Assembly (NCBI GenBank): GCA_001661245.1
Contig: KV454015.1
Location: 1,205,837 to 1,269,836 of the forward strand
DNA from: Pachysolen tannophilus NRRL Y-2460
Lineage: Eukaryota > Ascomycota > Pichiomycetes > Alaninales > Pachysolenaceae
DNA length: 64,000 nt
Direction of reading: 5' to 3'
A program made the translations under genes and the position numbers. Under the pieces are notes generated by a model. It ran no database searches and was not told the origin of the DNA. It worked only from the letters and a program-made list of their open reading frames with translations. Each line of letters opens with the position of its first letter. Within the stretch, counting starts at the first letter, position 1. Below are positions 61,665-64,000 of this stretch, in pieces.

Positions 61665-61984
61665 TTTCCTAAATTATTTTAATCTTCTTTTATATATTAA
61701 AACCCATTTATAAATCAGCTTTCAACTTTTAAATTTCTAATAATCTATATTATATAATTTAAGACAAGACAAAAAGAAAAAAATAAAAAATTAAAAATTT
61801 TTTTTTTTTTTTTTTTCATTTTCATTTAATCAATCCAAAAGGAGACTTTGGTATAACATTGAACTACGCTAAATTATTAAACAAGTTGTTAACATCTAGT
61901 TTAGTGATTTTTATTGCTAGAATTTCAAGTAGGTTTAAAAGTAATTAGATTAAAAGGAAAGGGGAAAAAAAAGAAGGATTGAAA
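61665..61984. promoter_or_regulatory. Divergent promoter, DSS4 / TIF6
   Basis: 320 nt, AT-rich. AAAAATTTTTT near 61793-61803 resembles the RRPE element of ribosome-biogenesis genes, which fits TIF6. Confidence 0.5.
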
Positions 61985-62824
61985 ATGGCTACAAGAACTC
62001 AAGTATGTATGTTACAACATTATTATAGATAAATGGATAGATGATTAACTAACAGCAATTTTTTTTTTAAAAAAAATTTTTCTTTTTTTTTTGTATTATT
62101 TTAGTTTGAAAATTCTAATGAAGTGGGTGTTTTTTCCAAGTTAACAAACTCTTACTGTCTTGTTGCAGTTGGTGGTTCTGAAAATTTTTATTCTGCATTT
62201 GAAGCTGAATTAGGTGATGTGATCCCAATTGTTCATACCACCATTGCAGGTACTCGTATCATTGGAAGAATGACTGCCGGAAACCGTCGTGGGTTATTAG
62301 TACCAACTCAAACTACTGACCAGGAATTAATGCATTTAAGAAATAGTCTTCCTGATTCTGTTAAGATACAGAGAGTTGAAGAAAGATTATCTGCATTAGG
62401 AAATGTAATTGTTTGTAATGATTATGTTGCTCTTGTGCATCCAGATATTGAAAGAGAAACAGAAGAACTTATTGCAGATGTGTTAGGTGTAGAAGTATTT
62501 AGACAAACCATTGCTGGGAATGTTTTAGTTGGTTCATATTGTTCATTATCTAATCAAGGTGGTTTGGTGCATCCTCTGACTTCTGTTCAAGATCAAGAAG
62601 AATTATCATCATTATTACAAGTACCCTTAGTTGCAGGTACTGTCAACCGTGGTTCTGCAGTCGTTGGTGCAGGAATGGTTGTTAATGATTGGTTAGCCGT
62701 CTCTGGATTAGATACCACTGCACCAGAACTTTCAGTTATTGAAAGTATATTCCGTTTACAAGATGCTCAACCTGATGCTATTTCAAATAATTTGCGTGAT
62801 ACACTTATTGAAACATATTCTTAA
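61985..62824 (+). CDS. TIF6: Translation initiation factor 6 (eIF6), spliced
   Basis: Tif6 binds the 60S subunit, prevents premature 40S joining and is released late in maturation. Exon 1 (61985-62002) encodes MATRTQ and exon 2 (from 62105) begins [10 protein letters not shown]; the product is 245 residues, equal to yeast. The sequence keeps [55 protein letters not shown] and SNQGGLVHP, all across the pentein repeats. CTG at 62576-62578 follows HP at a position where yeast has Gln and human Lys. Ends IETYS. The intron is close to the start as in other genes here. Confidence 0.97.
62003..62104 (+). other. Intron of TIF6
   Basis: 102-nt phase-0 intron with donor GTATGT, branch TTAACTAAC and acceptor TTTTAG. 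Confidence 0.92.
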
Positions 62825-63957
62825 AAAAAAAAAGACAATATTATATATTTATATAAATGTATATATGCTGCTAATTTGGAGTTTATGTTGTAGTTATCAA
62901 TAATCTAATAAATGCATTGGGCTTGTTGTTTTTTTTTTACTTATTTTTTATATGAGTAAGTAAGTAGGTATTTTTGGTCCTGGCTGTTTTTTTTTCTTTG
63001 GGCAGACCAGCTGCAAATTGTACCGCCGTTTCACCGCCTTAAAACCTTTTTTTTTTTTCCACCTACCTAGTAAAGAAAAAAAAAATTTTTTTTCTTTTTC
63101 TTTTTCTTTCTCCTCCTTGTAGTTTCTATGCGTATCTCCAGCCGACTCAATACTAAAGACCGGAAACCAAAAGGTTATATCCCTTCCAAAAAAGAAGGCT
63201 GGAAGCGGAAAGGCTGAAAGAGAAGACTTCTATTAATCGTCGTGTATAGAAAGAAAAAAAAAGAAAAAAAGGAAAAAAAGAAAGTGAGGTTATGGTACAC
63301 TGTTCAAGATTATAGTCGCTTTTCTACTTTTGTAAGTTGTGATAACAAAAACACATACAAATTTCTTTTTTTCAAGATTTGCATTTCTGCGTATTTCTTT
63401 TTGCTTGTCTTTAACTTTAAATACTATTTCTTTCTTTGATGGTGATACGGCTAATTTAGTCATCCATCTTTGTTTATTTATTTTTTATTTTCTTTTTTTT
63501 GCTTTCTTTTTTAACTGTACAGCCATAAAAATAGAGATCCAGATTTATTCCTACTTACAACTCCAAAACAAGCGTAAAAAAAAATAATTATTCAAATTTA
63601 CTAGTTGCCCTATATGTCAACTGAACAATCAGATATAACCGAAACCAGATCTCACTAAATTAGTGCAAGATCCACTATTATCTCTATAGCTACAATTTTT
63701 TTTTTTTTTTTACTAATTAGTATGTTTAATACTAAAAACGCATCGGAGATTTTCACTTCAACTAACTAATAAAAAAAACTATCTTTATGATTGGTATAGA
63801 TGATAGTTGGCAGTGTTGTCAAGTTCAATATATCATTCAATGTTAAATGTTCAATATTGTGTGACCGACCAAATTTGAGTTTTGGATTTCAATTTCGACA
63901 TGGATTCCCAAACCGGGTTTCTTTGTTTCCTTCCCTGCAGGCTTAAAAAGATATTTT

Positions 63958-63998
<41 letters not shown>

Positions 63999-64000
63999 CG
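62825..64000. other. Terminal gene-free stretch downstream of TIF6
   Basis: 1.18 kb without a recognised gene. It contains T-runs, a CT/A-rich block near 63070-63115, modestly GC-richer DNA near 63000-63045 and 63120-63215 (ACCGCC repeats), and ends with a run of 39 T (63960-63998). Open frames at 63242-63587 are T-rich and not convincing. The next gene's promoter may begin here. Confidence 0.4.
63960..63998. repeat. Poly-T run, 39 nt
   Basis: Longest homopolymer in the window, almost at its right edge; its exact length is unreliable in most sequencing data. Confidence 0.9.

Overview
The window is nuclear DNA of a budding yeast (Saccharomycotina). It is very AT-rich and gene-dense, with one protein-coding gene every 2 to 2.5 kb. 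Most introns sit within a few codons of the start and use GTATGT, GTAAGT or GTGAGT donors with TACTAAC or CTAAC branch sites. Gene content (Srr1-type response regulator, Grf10/Pho2 homeodomain factor, Mnn4-type mannosylphosphate protein, PhoD-like phosphatase) suggests a relative of the CTG-clade yeasts. CTG codons are scarce in the conserved genes read here. The ones found in GCN5, TIF6, SOL3 and JNM1 fall where relatives carry Thr, Pro, Gln/Lys or Ala rather than Leu, which fits CTG read as serine. This is an inference; the species cannot be named from the sequence.

Layout, left to right. SLH1 helicase (minus, 3' end cut by the window edge); an MFS sugar permease behind a long promoter; JNM1 (dynactin p50, spliced); RBG2 (14-nt first exon); a PhoD-like phosphatase; an SRR1-like receiver protein; SOL3 (6-phosphogluconolactonase); PSD2 (phosphatidylserine decarboxylase, with a spliced N-terminal C2 domain and an A11 frameshift); GCN5; PUP2; LSC2 (two introns); a probable NOP19; a 2.6-kb gene-free region leading into an HSF-domain factor of the Sfl1/Mga1 class; PFK1; a Grf10/Pho2 homeodomain factor; DNF3 flippase; an SSH4/EAR1 Rsp5 adaptor; MLH1; HUL5; a CSN12/Thp1-family PCI protein; a divergent Ras GTPase; an MNN4-type protein; a MOSC-domain membrane protein; DSS4; and TIF6. 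After TIF6 there is 1.2 kb without a gene, ending in a run of 39 T.

The genes do not form one pathway or a mobile island. Functional themes recur by chance or loosely: carbon metabolism (permease, SOL3, LSC2, PFK1), membrane lipids and secretion (PSD2, DNF3, SSH4, DSS4), ribosome biogenesis and quality control (SLH1, RBG2, NOP19, TIF6), ubiquitin-proteasome (PUP2, HUL5) and signalling or morphogenesis regulators (SRR1, HSF factor, GRF10, Ras). No IS-like element, retrotransposon, CRISPR array, rRNA or convincing tRNA was seen.

The most notable observations are: the PSD2 reading frame broken only by an A11 run, with its true start recovered through an intron; a Ras protein whose P-loop has Pro-Ala where Ras normally has Gly12-Gly13; a composite GC-rich element shared in order and orientation by the SOL3 and PSD2 promoters; a triple GCGGTACGC motif between LSC2 and NOP19; two long palindromes in the promoters of the HSF factor and PFK1; and a short, coding-looking minus-strand frame near 13.8 kb with no assigned gene.
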